Positions 9,173-16,922 of a stretch of 27,758 nucleotides of DNA are shown here, piece by piece. The notes under the pieces were generated by a model. The model was not told the DNA's origin. It made no database searches and was given only the letters and a program-made list of their open reading frames with translations. Position 1 is the first letter of the stretch. Each line of letters starts with the position of its first letter. Both the position numbers and the translations under genes were made by a program. The DNA comes from Rhizorhapis sp. SPR117. Its GTDB lineage: Bacteria > Pseudomonadota > Alphaproteobacteria > Sphingomonadales > Sphingomonadaceae. Location of the stretch: the NCBI RefSeq assembly GCF_021742065.1, contig NZ_JAKKIE010000049.1, positions 1 through 27,758 of the forward strand. Reading direction: 5' to 3'.

Positions 9173-9954
9173 AGCTGGCGCTCGACCACCATTTTCTTGA
9201 TCTCGCCAATGGCGCGGGCGGGATTAAGGCCCTTGGGGCAAACATTGGCGCAGTTCATGATGGTGTGGCAGCGGTAAAGGCGGAAGGGATCTTCCAACTC
9301 GTCCAGTCGCTCGCCCGTCATTTCATCGCGGCTGTCGGCCAACCAGCGATACGCCTGAAGCAAAATGGCGGGACCAAGAAACTTGTCCGAATTCCACCAA
9401 TAGCTGGGGCAGCTTGTGGAGCAGCAGGCGCACAGGATGCACTCGTACAGACCGTCCAGCTTTGCGCGGTCGTCGGGCGATTGCAGACGTTCTTTGCCCG
9501 ACGGCGGTGGCGTTACGGTTTTCAGCCAGGGCTGGATCGAACTATATTGCGCATAAAAATGTGAGAAATCAGGGACCAGATCCTTGATCACGTCCATATG
9601 CGGAAGCGGGGTGATCTGAACCTCACCCTTGCAATCTTCAATCGCGGTGGTGCAGGCAAGTCCGTTCTTGCCGTTAATGTTCATCGAACAGGAACCGCAA
9701 ATCCCCTCCCGGCAGGACCGGCGAAAGGTCAACGAGGCGTCCTGTTCGCTTTTCATCTTGATCAGTGCATCGAGCACCATCGGCCCACATTCGTCGAGAT
9801 TGATCTCAAACCGGTCGTAGCGGGGATTCTCGCCCGAATCGGGATCATATCGGTAAACCTTGAACGCTTTCACCCGCGCCGCGCCCGCAGGCACCTTGTG
9901 CACGGCACCCTTGCCCCTGATCTTGCTGTTCTTCGGCAATGTGAATTCGGCCAT
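9169..9954 (-). CDS. sdhB: Succinate dehydrogenase iron-sulfur subunit
   Basis: The 261-residue electron-transfer subunit of complex II links the FAD subunit to the membrane quinone site. All three cluster-binding sets are seen: Cys81, 86, 89 and 101 for [2Fe-2S] (CREGICGSC), the CILCACC group at 172-178 plus Cys239 for [4Fe-4S], and Cys182, 229 and 235 for [3Fe-4S]. AAGGA precedes the ATG at good spacing. The usual sdhC-sdhD-sdhA genes do not precede it: upstream is 163 bases of non-coding sequence and then a gene on the other strand. The remaining subunits must lie elsewhere. The thioesterase and zapE follow with overlaps. Confidence 0.95.
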   Translation of the reverse strand: MAEFTLPKNSKIRGKGAVHKVPAGAARVKAFKVYRYDPDSGENPRYDRFEINLDECGPMVLDALIKMKSEQDASLTFRRSCREGICGSCSMNINGKNGLACTTAIEDCKGEVQITPLPHMDVIKDLVPDFSHFYAQYSSIQPWLKTVTPPPSGKERLQSPDDRAKLDGLYECILCACCSTSCPSYWWNSDKFLGPAILLQAYRWLADSRDEMTGERLDELEDPFRLYRCHTIMNCANVCPKGLNPARAIGEIKKMVVERQL

Positions 9955-10017
9955 ATCTCATCCTTATCTACTGGGTAAAGCCGATAGCCAAACATGAGCC
10001 GGACGGAAAGAGTTTCT

Positions 10018-10086
10018 TTACGCGGTGGCGGCTGGGGAATGTGTATCGGCCTTGCCAAGTTTCTTCCCGCGCTGCAGATGCAGCAT
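10018..10086 (-). CDS. Possible 22-codon ORF upstream of sdhB
   Basis: In the 163-base gap between sdhB and the TagF-like gene, an ATG preceded by GGAG reads MLHLQRGKKLGKADTHSPAA and closes two codons later. It could be a short leader or the remnant of a gene broken when the neighbourhood changed. I do not recognise it, and chance is a fair explanation. Confidence 0.15.
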   Translation of the reverse strand: MLHLQRGKKLGKADTHSPAATA

Positions 10087-10117
10087 TATGCTCCATTCAG
10101 AGTGAGACCGTGACATT

Positions 10118-11212
10118 TTGACGAAGATCGCCTTCCTCGCCATTTCGGAAGCACACCAGATATTCCATTGGCTTCCAGTGGCACTGCGTCTTGCTCGTGA
10201 TTTTGATGTGAAGGTCAGCGTTCTTTCCTCGTCTCGCGCTATCAGTGAGTTCATTTCCAGCTACGATGACAATGGCTTGCTTGAAATAGTGCAGTTGCGG
10301 CGACCGCCATTTTCACCCGACTCGCTTTTTCGTTTGCCTTCCCGCTTCGCGGTCCTGTTGCTCAACTATCGCACGATTGCTTCTTTCCGTTATATTGTAA
10401 CGACGGAAGTCTCCAGCGGGCATCTGAAGAAATTTCCTGGTTTTGCGTCGAAAATGATCCAGATCAAACATGGCGCTGGTGATCGGTCAGGCGGATATAG
10501 GAAACGTCATGACGCTTATGATCTAACCTTGGTTGCAGGTGAGAAAGACAAGGAGCGGTTGATCGAAAAGGGTCTCGTCCGGTCGGACAACTGCCAGGCC
10601 GCGGGCTATAGCAAATTCGAGATGATGGCGCCGCCCCAGCGGTTTTTCGACAATGACCAGCCGGTAGTATTGTATAATCCGCATTTTGACAGAAGGCTAT
10701 CGTCCTGGTTCAATCATGAGGAGGAGTTGCTCCGCTGTTTCGAGACTATCACAGATTTCAATTTCATAGTTGCCCCGCATGTGAAGATGAAGGCTGATCT
10801 GGCAAATTTCACGACAAATGTTTCCAACATCCGCATCGACCTGGGAAGCCGTCATTCCATTGATATGAGTTATACCAACAGTGCTGATATCTATCTGGGC
10901 GATGTAAGCAGTCAGGTATACGAGTTCATTCGGCAACCGAGACCGTGCCTGTTCCTGAATCTTGATCATATTGCCTGGTGTAACGATCCGGATTTTCTCC
11001 ATTGGCATATGGGTCAGGTCGTGGAGCAGCTAAGCGATCTCCCTTCAATGTTGAGGCAAGCAGCCGCCGTTCAAGTCCAATATAGTGCGATACAGATCGA
11101 GGCGCTTCACAGGTCGGTCAGTGAAAACGATAAAGATGCATCGATGCGGCAGGCCGAAATCATCATGGAATTCATCGACAAGGACAGGAGCGGGAAAGTT
11201 CAGAAGCATTAG
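10118..11212 (+). CDS. TagF-like (CDP-glycerol glycerophosphotransferase family) transferase
   Basis: A 364-residue protein starting with TTG. The fold looks like the GT-B-type TagF/teichoic-acid transferases, which add phospho-alcohol units from a CDP-alcohol donor to a membrane acceptor. Visible landmarks are IKHGAGDRSGGYRKR near residues 116-128, VLYNPHFD near 187, APHVKMK near 215 and DIYLGDVSSQVYEF near 257-270, which corresponds to the D-x-S-S donor-site element of the family. No signal peptide or membrane segment is seen. Codon and base use look more AT-rich than in the neighbours, which hints at transfer. It is convergent with a flippase gene. Substrate is unknown; a polysaccharide pyruvyl- or glycosyltransferase-like role is the alternative. 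Confidence 0.6.
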   Translation: MTKIAFLAISEAHQIFHWLPVALRLARDFDVKVSVLSSSRAISEFISSYDDNGLLEIVQLRRPPFSPDSLFRLPSRFAVLLLNYRTIASFRYIVTTEVSSGHLKKFPGFASKMIQIKHGAGDRSGGYRKRHDAYDLTLVAGEKDKERLIEKGLVRSDNCQAAGYSKFEMMAPPQRFFDNDQPVVLYNPHFDRRLSSWFNHEEELLRCFETITDFNFIVAPHVKMKADLANFTTNVSNIRIDLGSRHSIDMSYTNSADIYLGDVSSQVYEFIRQPRPCLFLNLDHIAWCNDPDFLHWHMGQVVEQLSDLPSMLRQAAAVQVQYSAIQIEALHRSVSENDKDASMRQAEIIMEFIDKDRSGKVQKH

Positions 11213-11225
11213 TGATGATTTTAGG

Positions 11226-12560
11226 TTAGTCAGCCTCTCTCACCTGTCCGGCATATTTGCGTGCAAAGGCACCCATGAACAGGAAGCCGACGACCGAAAC
11301 CGCCACGGTTGCAAGGGCCGCGCCGACGGGACCAAAGTTCGGGAGCAGTGCGGCGAGAAGACCCAGCAGCAGCACGGCATTGACCAGCTTTATGGCGACT
11401 GAAACGCGCGCATGATTTGTCGCCATCAGCAAGGGTTCGTAACTTACCCCGACCAGATCGATGGAGGCGGCAATGCCAAGCAGCAGTAGCAGCGGATAGG
11501 CGCCCAGAAATTCGGGCCCCGCCATCAAAAGCAACAATGGTTTGCCAAGCAGCAGGATCAGCGCGATGATCACACCACCTGCAATAATCGCAAGCCGGTT
11601 GGTCCGTCTGAACAGTTTCCGCAAATCCTTGCCGGACTGGCTGACATGCACCTTGGCTAATTCGGCAAATATCGTGCGTGAGAGCAATCCCGATATTTTC
11701 GCCAAGGAAGCGCTGAGTTGATAGGCCAGGCGATACAGGCCGGCACCTGCGGCCCCAGTAAAGAATCCCACCAACAGTACGGATAGTTGTCGTGTAAGGC
11801 CACTGACGCTGGTGCTGACATTGGTCGCGGCAAGAAAGCCCAAGATCCCCGTATTTTCACGAGGTGTAGATAAAAATCGTCGTCCATTCCATCGCCCCAT
11901 GCGCCGACGTGCCGTCATCAGGGCCAGCGTCCAATATGTCGTCGCACAGAGTAATTCGGCACAAGCCCAGGCGATCAGGAAAGCCGTGACGTCAGGCTGG
12001 ACCAGCCAGGCAATGACAGCGCCGATCATCCGCCCTACCGGCACCATGGTTTCCGCAAGGGCGCCTGCATCGAACCGGTCGAATAATCGCAATATTCCCA
12101 TGGGCGTCGACCGTATGGTGATCAGCATGATTGCGCAGAAGGCGATGATCTGCAGGCCGGTCTCTCGCGACCAGTCGAAATAGGGGCTGAGCAGAAACAC
12201 TGCCGCCGCCGCAATCAGGCAACCGACCAATGCGCCGCAAAGGTCAATGGCAATGCAAAATGTGAGGAGCCGACCAAAACGACCGCTGTCGCCGCTTTGC
12301 ACATGCTCCTGCCCGAACTTTACAATGATCTGCCAAGTTTCGAAGCTGACAATGATGCCGATCGCCTGCGCCGTGCTGAGGATCAACGCAAATTGACCAA
12401 AGCCCGACGGTCCCAGCGTGCGCGTGACGATGGCCAGGTAAAACAGGCTCAGGACAGCGCCGACGCCTTTTCCCGTCAGCAGCCAGACAGTATTCTGCAG
12501 GATGCGACCTATGGACGTATCGCCGTGCATCCAGCGCGGTTTTCCAACTCCCCTTAACAT
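11226..12560 (-). CDS. Wzx-like polysaccharide/lipid flippase (MOP superfamily)
   Basis: A polytopic membrane protein of about 444 residues with roughly 12 hydrophobic helices and the layout of oligosaccharide flippases (RfbX/Wzx). The N-terminus around ILQNTVWLLTGKGVGAVLSL and the following VTRTLGPSGFGQFAL are typical of the family. Such proteins turn lipid-linked sugars or similar amphiphiles over to the periplasmic face. The ORF stays open to 12692, but the extra 44 residues are polar and unlike the family, so the ATG at 12560 is preferred (12530 is also possible). No good ribosome-binding site precedes 12560. A short upstream ORF ends across this ATG. The gene lies between the TagF-like gene and the CDP-alcohol transferase. 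Confidence 0.8.
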   Translation of the reverse strand: MLRGVGKPRWMHGDTSIGRILQNTVWLLTGKGVGAVLSLFYLAIVTRTLGPSGFGQFALILSTAQAIGIIVSFETWQIIVKFGQEHVQSGDSGRFGRLLTFCIAIDLCGALVGCLIAAAAVFLLSPYFDWSRETGLQIIAFCAIMLITIRSTPMGILRLFDRFDAGALAETMVPVGRMIGAVIAWLVQPDVTAFLIAWACAELLCATTYWTLALMTARRRMGRWNGRRFLSTPRENTGILGFLAATNVSTSVSGLTRQLSVLLVGFFTGAAGAGLYRLAYQLSASLAKISGLLSRTIFAELAKVHVSQSGKDLRKLFRRTNRLAIIAGGVIIALILLLGKPLLLLMAGPEFLGAYPLLLLLGIAASIDLVGVSYEPLLMATNHARVSVAIKLVNAVLLLGLLAALLPNFGPVGAALATVAVSVVGFLFMGAFARKYAGQVREAD

Positions 12561-12625
12561 AGGCACATAGCTATCACATGCAAATCGCCGGACATCCCAT
12601 CTTTCAGCATGGCGAATTTCATCAT
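12554..12625 (-). CDS. Possible 23-codon leader ORF overlapping the flippase start
   Basis: On the minus strand an ATGATG preceded by GAAGGA at six to nine bases opens a 23-codon frame (MMKFAMLKDG and on) whose TAA stop overlaps the flippase ATG in the string ATGTTAA. The flippase has no ribosome-binding site of its own, so translational coupling through this leader is plausible. No homologue is known to me. Chance cannot be excluded. Confidence 0.3.
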   Translation of the reverse strand: MMKFAMLKDGMSGDLHVIAMCLC

Positions 12626-12702
12626 TAACATTCCTTCGGACATGCTGCTGTGGGCTGGCGAGCGGAACAGCACGGCAGGCGGGAATTGTCAAACGTCGCC
12701 TT

Positions 12703-12730
12703 TTGACAGCCGGAAAGCCTCTGATATGAG
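12703..12730 (+). promoter_or_regulatory. Sigma-70-type promoter for the CDP-alcohol transferase-HIT pair
   Basis: A perfect TTGACA at 12703-12708 is followed after 16 bases by TATGAG (12725-12730), four of six matches to the -10 consensus. The GTG start lies 50 bases downstream. It sits in the divergent gap with the flippase gene. Confidence 0.6.
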
Positions 12731-12780
12731 GGCGCTTCCATATTCGCGAGCGCGAACGATCAAAGACGGAACGGACCCTT

Positions 12781-13899
12781 GTGACACAAGCGATGCAGCT
12801 TCACTTCGCCGGACATAATGATACGCGCATCTGGGGGATGGATAATGAAGAGCGCATCCGCCGGTTGGCCCATGCGGCAACGCTTGCGCCGGGCGGCAAA
12901 GATGATCCGGCCCTGTGGATCAATCTGGAATTTGCCTTCGATCCGCTCTGGTTCCGTTATCTGCTAAAGCGGCCAGGCACGGTATTGATCGCTCGGGGCA
13001 AGCCGGTGCTGGCCCATCTGCCTTCCAGCAGTGACAGAGGGTGGCTTGATGTGATGCTGACCAGCGGCGTCATGGCAGCGCCCGCGGGTTTCGCAGTTAT
13101 CGACCATGATGAGCGGCCCCAAATCTATAATGATTCTCTGCGAAAACTCGAATGTCCCTTCGTCGAGCCGCTGACGCCGCAGACTGTGCGCAGCATTGAA
13201 CGGCAAAGCTATTACGGTGCTTACAAGGGCGTCACCGATATCCTTACCAAATATCTCTGGCCTGAATTGGCATTGGTGCTGACCCGTGTTGCGGCGCGGA
13301 TCGGCATGACGCCCAATATGGTGACAATGATTGGTGCGGCGCTATGCGTTTACGCGACATGGTTGTTTTATTTTGGGCATTTCTGGGCGGGAATTGCTGC
13401 GGGCTTTGTCTTCATGGTGCTCGATACGGTGGACGGGAAACTTGCCCGCTGTACCATCACCTCCTCCTGGTGGGGGAATGTCTTCGATCATGGCATTGAC
13501 CTCGTCCATCCTCCGTTCTGGTGGTATGCATGGGGCGTGGGCGTAGCGGTTGTCGGATTGCCTTTGGGCGAAGAAACCTTCCTCATCGTGATGGCGACCA
13601 TAGTGATTGGCTATGTCGTGCAGCGGCTGATTGAGGGGGCCTTTATCAAGTCGTTCGGGATACATATTCATGTCTGGCGACCGTTTGATTCGCGTTTTCG
13701 CCTGATCACGGCGCGGCGCAATCCCAATATGGCCCTGCTGGTGGGATCATTGGTAGTGGGACGCCCGGATACCGGGCTTGTGCTGGTTGCCTGGTGGACG
13801 GTAATTTCGTGTGCGATCCACGCCGTGCGTCTGGGGCAGGCTTATTGGGCGCGGCAGAGCGGCGGCAAGGTGACAAGCTGGCTGGAGCAGGCGGTATGA
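12781..13899 (+). CDS. CDP-alcohol phosphatidyltransferase with N-terminal extension
   Basis: The 372-residue protein starts at GTG. Its C-terminal half (about 170-372) is a membrane CDP-alcohol phosphotransferase. The full signature D-x2-D-G-x2-A-R-x8-G-x3-D-x3-D is present at residues 215-240 (VLDTVDGKLAR, then G232, D236, D240), embedded in several membrane helices. These enzymes move a phospho-alcohol from a CDP-alcohol donor to a lipid or second alcohol. The N-terminal about 150 residues are soluble and may be a degenerate nucleotidyltransferase-like domain, as in fused archaeal/thermophile IPCT-DIPPS proteins; no GxGxxR motif is left. Its stop overlaps the HIT gene start (13896-13899). 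Donor and acceptor are unknown. Confidence 0.85.
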   Translation: MTQAMQLHFAGHNDTRIWGMDNEERIRRLAHAATLAPGGKDDPALWINLEFAFDPLWFRYLLKRPGTVLIARGKPVLAHLPSSSDRGWLDVMLTSGVMAAPAGFAVIDHDERPQIYNDSLRKLECPFVEPLTPQTVRSIERQSYYGAYKGVTDILTKYLWPELALVLTRVAARIGMTPNMVTMIGAALCVYATWLFYFGHFWAGIAAGFVFMVLDTVDGKLARCTITSSWWGNVFDHGIDLVHPPFWWYAWGVGVAVVGLPLGEETFLIVMATIVIGYVVQRLIEGAFIKSFGIHIHVWRPFDSRFRLITARRNPNMALLVGSLVVGRPDTGLVLVAWWTVISCAIHAVRLGQAYWARQSGGKVTSWLEQAV

Positions 13900-14330
13900 A
13901 TGAAACGATTGTCAAATTCGGCTATCCCGCGACGCTGATCCGCGAATATGATCATTGGGCGGTGCTTTTGCGGCCTGCTCAGGTCACATTGGCATCGCTT
14001 GTGCTGGCAGCGAAATCGGACGTCACCGATTTCGGCGACCTGTCGCCTGCGGCCTTTGCTGGATTGAAGCAGGCGACGGCCGATATTGCGAGCGCATTGG
14101 GGAAGGCGGTGTCCCATGCGAAGCTCAATTATCTGATGCTGATGATGGTTGACCCCCATGTGCATTTTCACGTCTTTCCGCGCTATGAAGGCGAACGGGA
14201 AGCGGGCGGTCTGACGCTTGCCGACCCAAGCTGGCCCGGGCCGCCCGATCTGGGCAAGGCGCGCAAGCTGGATGATGGAGAGATTGTCAGGCTGCGGGAT
14301 TGGTTGTCGGACTTATGGCCTGATCAATAG
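13896..14330 (+). CDS. HIT-family nucleotide hydrolase/transferase
   Basis: A 144-residue protein with the histidine-triad motif DPHVHFHVFPRY (His88, His90, His92), as in Hint, Fhit and galactose-1-phosphate uridylyltransferase relatives. Such enzymes cleave or transfer nucleoside monophosphates from phosphoramidates, dinucleotides or nucleotide-alcohols. It starts inside the stop of the CDP-alcohol transferase (ATGA overlap), so the two are almost certainly translated together. A role in turning over CDP-alcohol or another nucleotide by-product is inferred from that. The 3' end converges with the nucleotidyltransferase gene with a 7-base overlap (14324-14330). Confidence 0.85.
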   Translation: MNETIVKFGYPATLIREYDHWAVLLRPAQVTLASLVLAAKSDVTDFGDLSPAAFAGLKQATADIASALGKAVSHAKLNYLMLMMVDPHVHFHVFPRYEGEREAGGLTLADPSWPGPPDLGKARKLDDGEIVRLRDWLSDLWPDQ

Positions 14331-15070
14331 CGGCCTTCATCCACCCATTTGCCGGTCATCGCCTTGGCAATTTCCACATCCTGCGGGAAATCGACTTCGG
14401 CCCACTCCAGCCCTTCAATCGAAACTGTTCCGATCTCCTGCTCCATAGCGAGCATATCGATGGCGCGCAGATACCAGCGCTCCACCCCTTCGGGAGTGCG
14501 CATCATCTTCTCCACCTGGCGGCGGAAAATCCCTGGCCCTTCTCCCCGGAAAGCCAACATGCCGATGGATTCGGCATTGGCGACGTCGGCGCCCAGTCTC
14601 TTGCCGATGGACATCAGGCGTTCACCCTCCCGATGCACTTTCATATCATCCTCATCATAGGTGCGTTTGACATCGACCGTGACACTGATCGGCCAATGCG
14701 CGCCGGCGATCAACCGGGCGATAATTTCATCCGATATGATGGTGTCACCATTGAGGATGATGAAGTCCTGGTCCATGGCGGCTCGCGCGATCCAGCAGGT
14801 TCCCAGATTGTCCGCCACCTGGAAGAACGGATTGAAGATCGTTTCTATCTCCACCCCCTCGACGGTGGCCAGATGCGCTTCCACCCGCTCGGTACGAAAG
14901 CCAGTGACGACAGAAATGTGACGGATGCCGTTCGCTTTCAAACCCTCGATCTGCCATTCGATGAGTGACCGGCCATTGAAGTCGATCATGCATTTGGGCA
15001 TGTCGGCGGTCAGCGGCAGCAATCGAGATCCCTGTCCGGCACTAAGGATAATGGCCTTTTCGATCGTCAT
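14324..15070 (-). CDS. Sugar/alcohol-phosphate nucleotidyltransferase (LicC/IPCT-like)
   Basis: The 248-residue protein has a complete NTP-transferase core: ILSAGQGSRLLPLTADMPK with Arg16 and Lys26, and the metal site NGDT at 107-110. NPFFQVADNLGTCW near 80-93 resembles the segment following the active site in phosphocholine and inositol-phosphate cytidylyltransferases. It would join CTP (or another NTP) with a phospho-alcohol or sugar phosphate to give the activated donor, which fits the CDP-alcohol transferase two genes away. I chose ATG 15070 because the ILSAGQG motif begins seven residues later; an in-frame ATG at 15118 adds unrelated residues. Substrate is not determined. Confidence 0.8.
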   Translation of the reverse strand: MTIEKAIILSAGQGSRLLPLTADMPKCMIDFNGRSLIEWQIEGLKANGIRHISVVTGFRTERVEAHLATVEGVEIETIFNPFFQVADNLGTCWIARAAMDQDFIILNGDTIISDEIIARLIAGAHWPISVTVDVKRTYDEDDMKVHREGERLMSIGKRLGADVANAESIGMLAFRGEGPGIFRRQVEKMMRTPEGVERWYLRAIDMLAMEQEIGTVSIEGLEWAEVDFPQDVEIAKAMTGKWVDEGRY

Positions 15071-15157
15071 GAAATAGTTCCAGGTGGAATGGAGGCAATG
15101 GCAGGTGCCAGTGAGCACCTAAAGCGCCTCGGTGGCGAAATTAGGGCGGTGGATCAG

Positions 15158-15961
15158 TCAGGTCCGTTCAGCCAGAATGCTTTCGGCAAGTTGCTTGTCA
15201 GCGAGCTTGTCTACGTCGATACAGGCTTCGGCCTGCGGCATTGCAATGATGCGGGCCTTGATTCCAAAACGCCGCCCCGCGCGCGCTATGGCCTGATGTA
15301 TCGTGATGAACCGCAATAACGCCCCCAGTAACAGCAATGGGCCAAAAGCACCCACGATCTTCATGCCTTTCTTGCGGTCCTGCTCCACGCCCTGCCATAG
15401 ATTGAGCAGCGGCCTCACTTGGTCGCTGGCCAACCAGAACAGGTTCGCGCCCGACCACCAGCCGCCCCGAAATTTGAGCCAGGTCCGCCGGGATTGCGGG
15501 TAACGAGCATGCAATACCCGCCGCTCGACCATCGCAACCGCAAGGTCCGCTCCATCGGCACCGTCAAGGAAGCTGTCTATCATGCCATGATCGATCAACA
15601 CATTGTCAGCTGTCGTGACGAGAACGGGATAGGCCGCTTCGCCGTTTTCCAGCGTGGTTGCAATGGAACGGCTGATGCCACCGCCGCTGCTGACGAAGCT
15701 TATGTTCGGATACGCCTGCATCCATTCGCTGTCTTTGTCACGCGAAAGGGTTCCTGTATCCTGCGCCAGCACCAGAACGCGGCCGATACGGGGATGTGAG
15801 GCGAGCATGTGCGCAACGCGCGACAGCATCGAGGCGCCCTGCATGCGGATCAGCGCCTTGGCGGGCACATCATTTGCCTGCGCAAGAATATCGGGGCCGG
15901 GCCGGCTGCCCGCAAGAATCATGGCGGTAACGTCGGCTTGCTGCGTTTGGTGCTGGTCCAT
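15158..15961 (-). CDS. Second nucleotidyltransferase-like (MobA/NTP_transf_3-type) protein
   Basis: About 267 residues. The start of the fold is recognisable (AMILAGSRPGPD, Lys35 in PAKALIRM, then a TTADNVLID segment near residue 110 that would be the metal-binding Asp site). It resembles MobA-like NTP transferases, with a longer C-terminal half holding two hydrophobic stretches (around FGPLLLLGALLRF), unusual for a soluble nucleotidyltransferase. The ORF is open to 15997; I prefer ATG 15961. It lies 87 bases upstream of the LicC-like gene on the same strand, so the two are probably co-transcribed. It may make a second activated donor or be a regulatory partner. Confidence 0.65.
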   Translation of the reverse strand: MDQHQTQQADVTAMILAGSRPGPDILAQANDVPAKALIRMQGASMLSRVAHMLASHPRIGRVLVLAQDTGTLSRDKDSEWMQAYPNISFVSSGGGISRSIATTLENGEAAYPVLVTTADNVLIDHGMIDSFLDGADGADLAVAMVERRVLHARYPQSRRTWLKFRGGWWSGANLFWLASDQVRPLLNLWQGVEQDRKKGMKIVGAFGPLLLLGALLRFITIHQAIARAGRRFGIKARIIAMPQAEACIDVDKLADKQLAESILAERT

Positions 15962-16051
15962 GACATCCCGATTAGAGCAGGCGAGGCGGTTGTGCATCTG
16001 TCATTTTTCCCGGCACTATGGAAATAGAACATGGGTCCTTTTCCTTGAAAT

Positions 16052-16891
16052 ATGCGTTTGGCGTTGATGACGAAATGCTGGATGATCGTAAACAGGGACA
16101 GCGGTAGTTATGACGCCACCTTATGTGACACGATTAAGGGTGCATTTGAGGCGCATGGCGGCCAGATAGAGCGCGTTCTTTCCTTGCCGAAGGATCAGTT
16201 GCCGAAGGCGGCAGACGCAAATGCGGCTGACATCGAACTGATCGTGGTCTTTACAGGGGACGGCACGATCAACGCAACAGTGGACGCGCTGAACGGCTGG
16301 GGCGGGGCTTTGCTGGTATTGCCGGGCGGGACAATGAACCTGCTGTCGCGAAAACTTCATGGAGATGCCGATCCCATAGACATCGTGCGTGTGGCGATGG
16401 TGGAGGGGTGCAAACGCGTGAAATTGCCGGTGGCGGAAGTGTGCGGACTGCGGTCGCTGGTGGGTATCGTGGCAGGACCGACAGCTGCCTGGGGCGATGT
16501 GCGAGAGGACTTGCGGCAGCGCGATCTGGGGCGCCTTGTGGACTCGGTTCCTCAGGCGTTACAGGAAACATTGGACGGCGCACCAGTGTCCGTCGACGGC
16601 GTGGAAGGAGAATTTCAGGCGATTTTCATTGATCCGGAGGCAGAGGGATTACGCGCCGAAGGAATCGAAGCGGGTACGGCTCTCGAATTGCTTCAACATG
16701 GCTGGGCCTGGCTTATGGGCGATTTCCGTGACGGGCCAAGCACGCCCCTGATTTGTGCTCATAAACTGACATTGTTGCGGGATGAAGATATCGCGCTGTT
16801 GGTCGATGGCGAACAGGCCAGCGTGAAAAGTCCCTGTTCCGTCAGCCTGGGGCAGTGCGCACTTTCGTTTATCACGACGCGGGCCGAGTGA
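16052..16891 (+). CDS. Diacylglycerol/sphingoid kinase-family protein
   Basis: The 279-residue protein has the DAGK catalytic-domain landmarks: VVFTGDGTINAT at about residues 65-76 (usually GGDGT; the first glycine is Thr here) and LPGGTMNLLSR at 90-100. It would phosphorylate a lipid alcohol using ATP. Sphingomonads make glycosphingolipids, and a DAGK-family ceramide kinase is known from Caulobacter, so ceramide is a candidate substrate besides diacylglycerol. It is divergent from the second nucleotidyltransferase gene and convergent with rpsI. Starts at 16067 and 16082 are also possible; 16082 begins right at the MIVNRDSG motif. Conservation of the C-terminal domain is less clear. Confidence 0.75.
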   Translation: MRLALMTKCWMIVNRDSGSYDATLCDTIKGAFEAHGGQIERVLSLPKDQLPKAADANAADIELIVVFTGDGTINATVDALNGWGGALLVLPGGTMNLLSRKLHGDADPIDIVRVAMVEGCKRVKLPVAEVCGLRSLVGIVAGPTAAWGDVREDLRQRDLGRLVDSVPQALQETLDGAPVSVDGVEGEFQAIFIDPEAEGLRAEGIEAGTALELLQHGWAWLMGDFRDGPSTPLICAHKLTLLRDEDIALLVDGEQASVKSPCSVSLGQCALSFITTRAE

Positions 16892-16922
16892 TTCTGAAGC
16901 GGGCCGACTGCAGCGCAAATGA

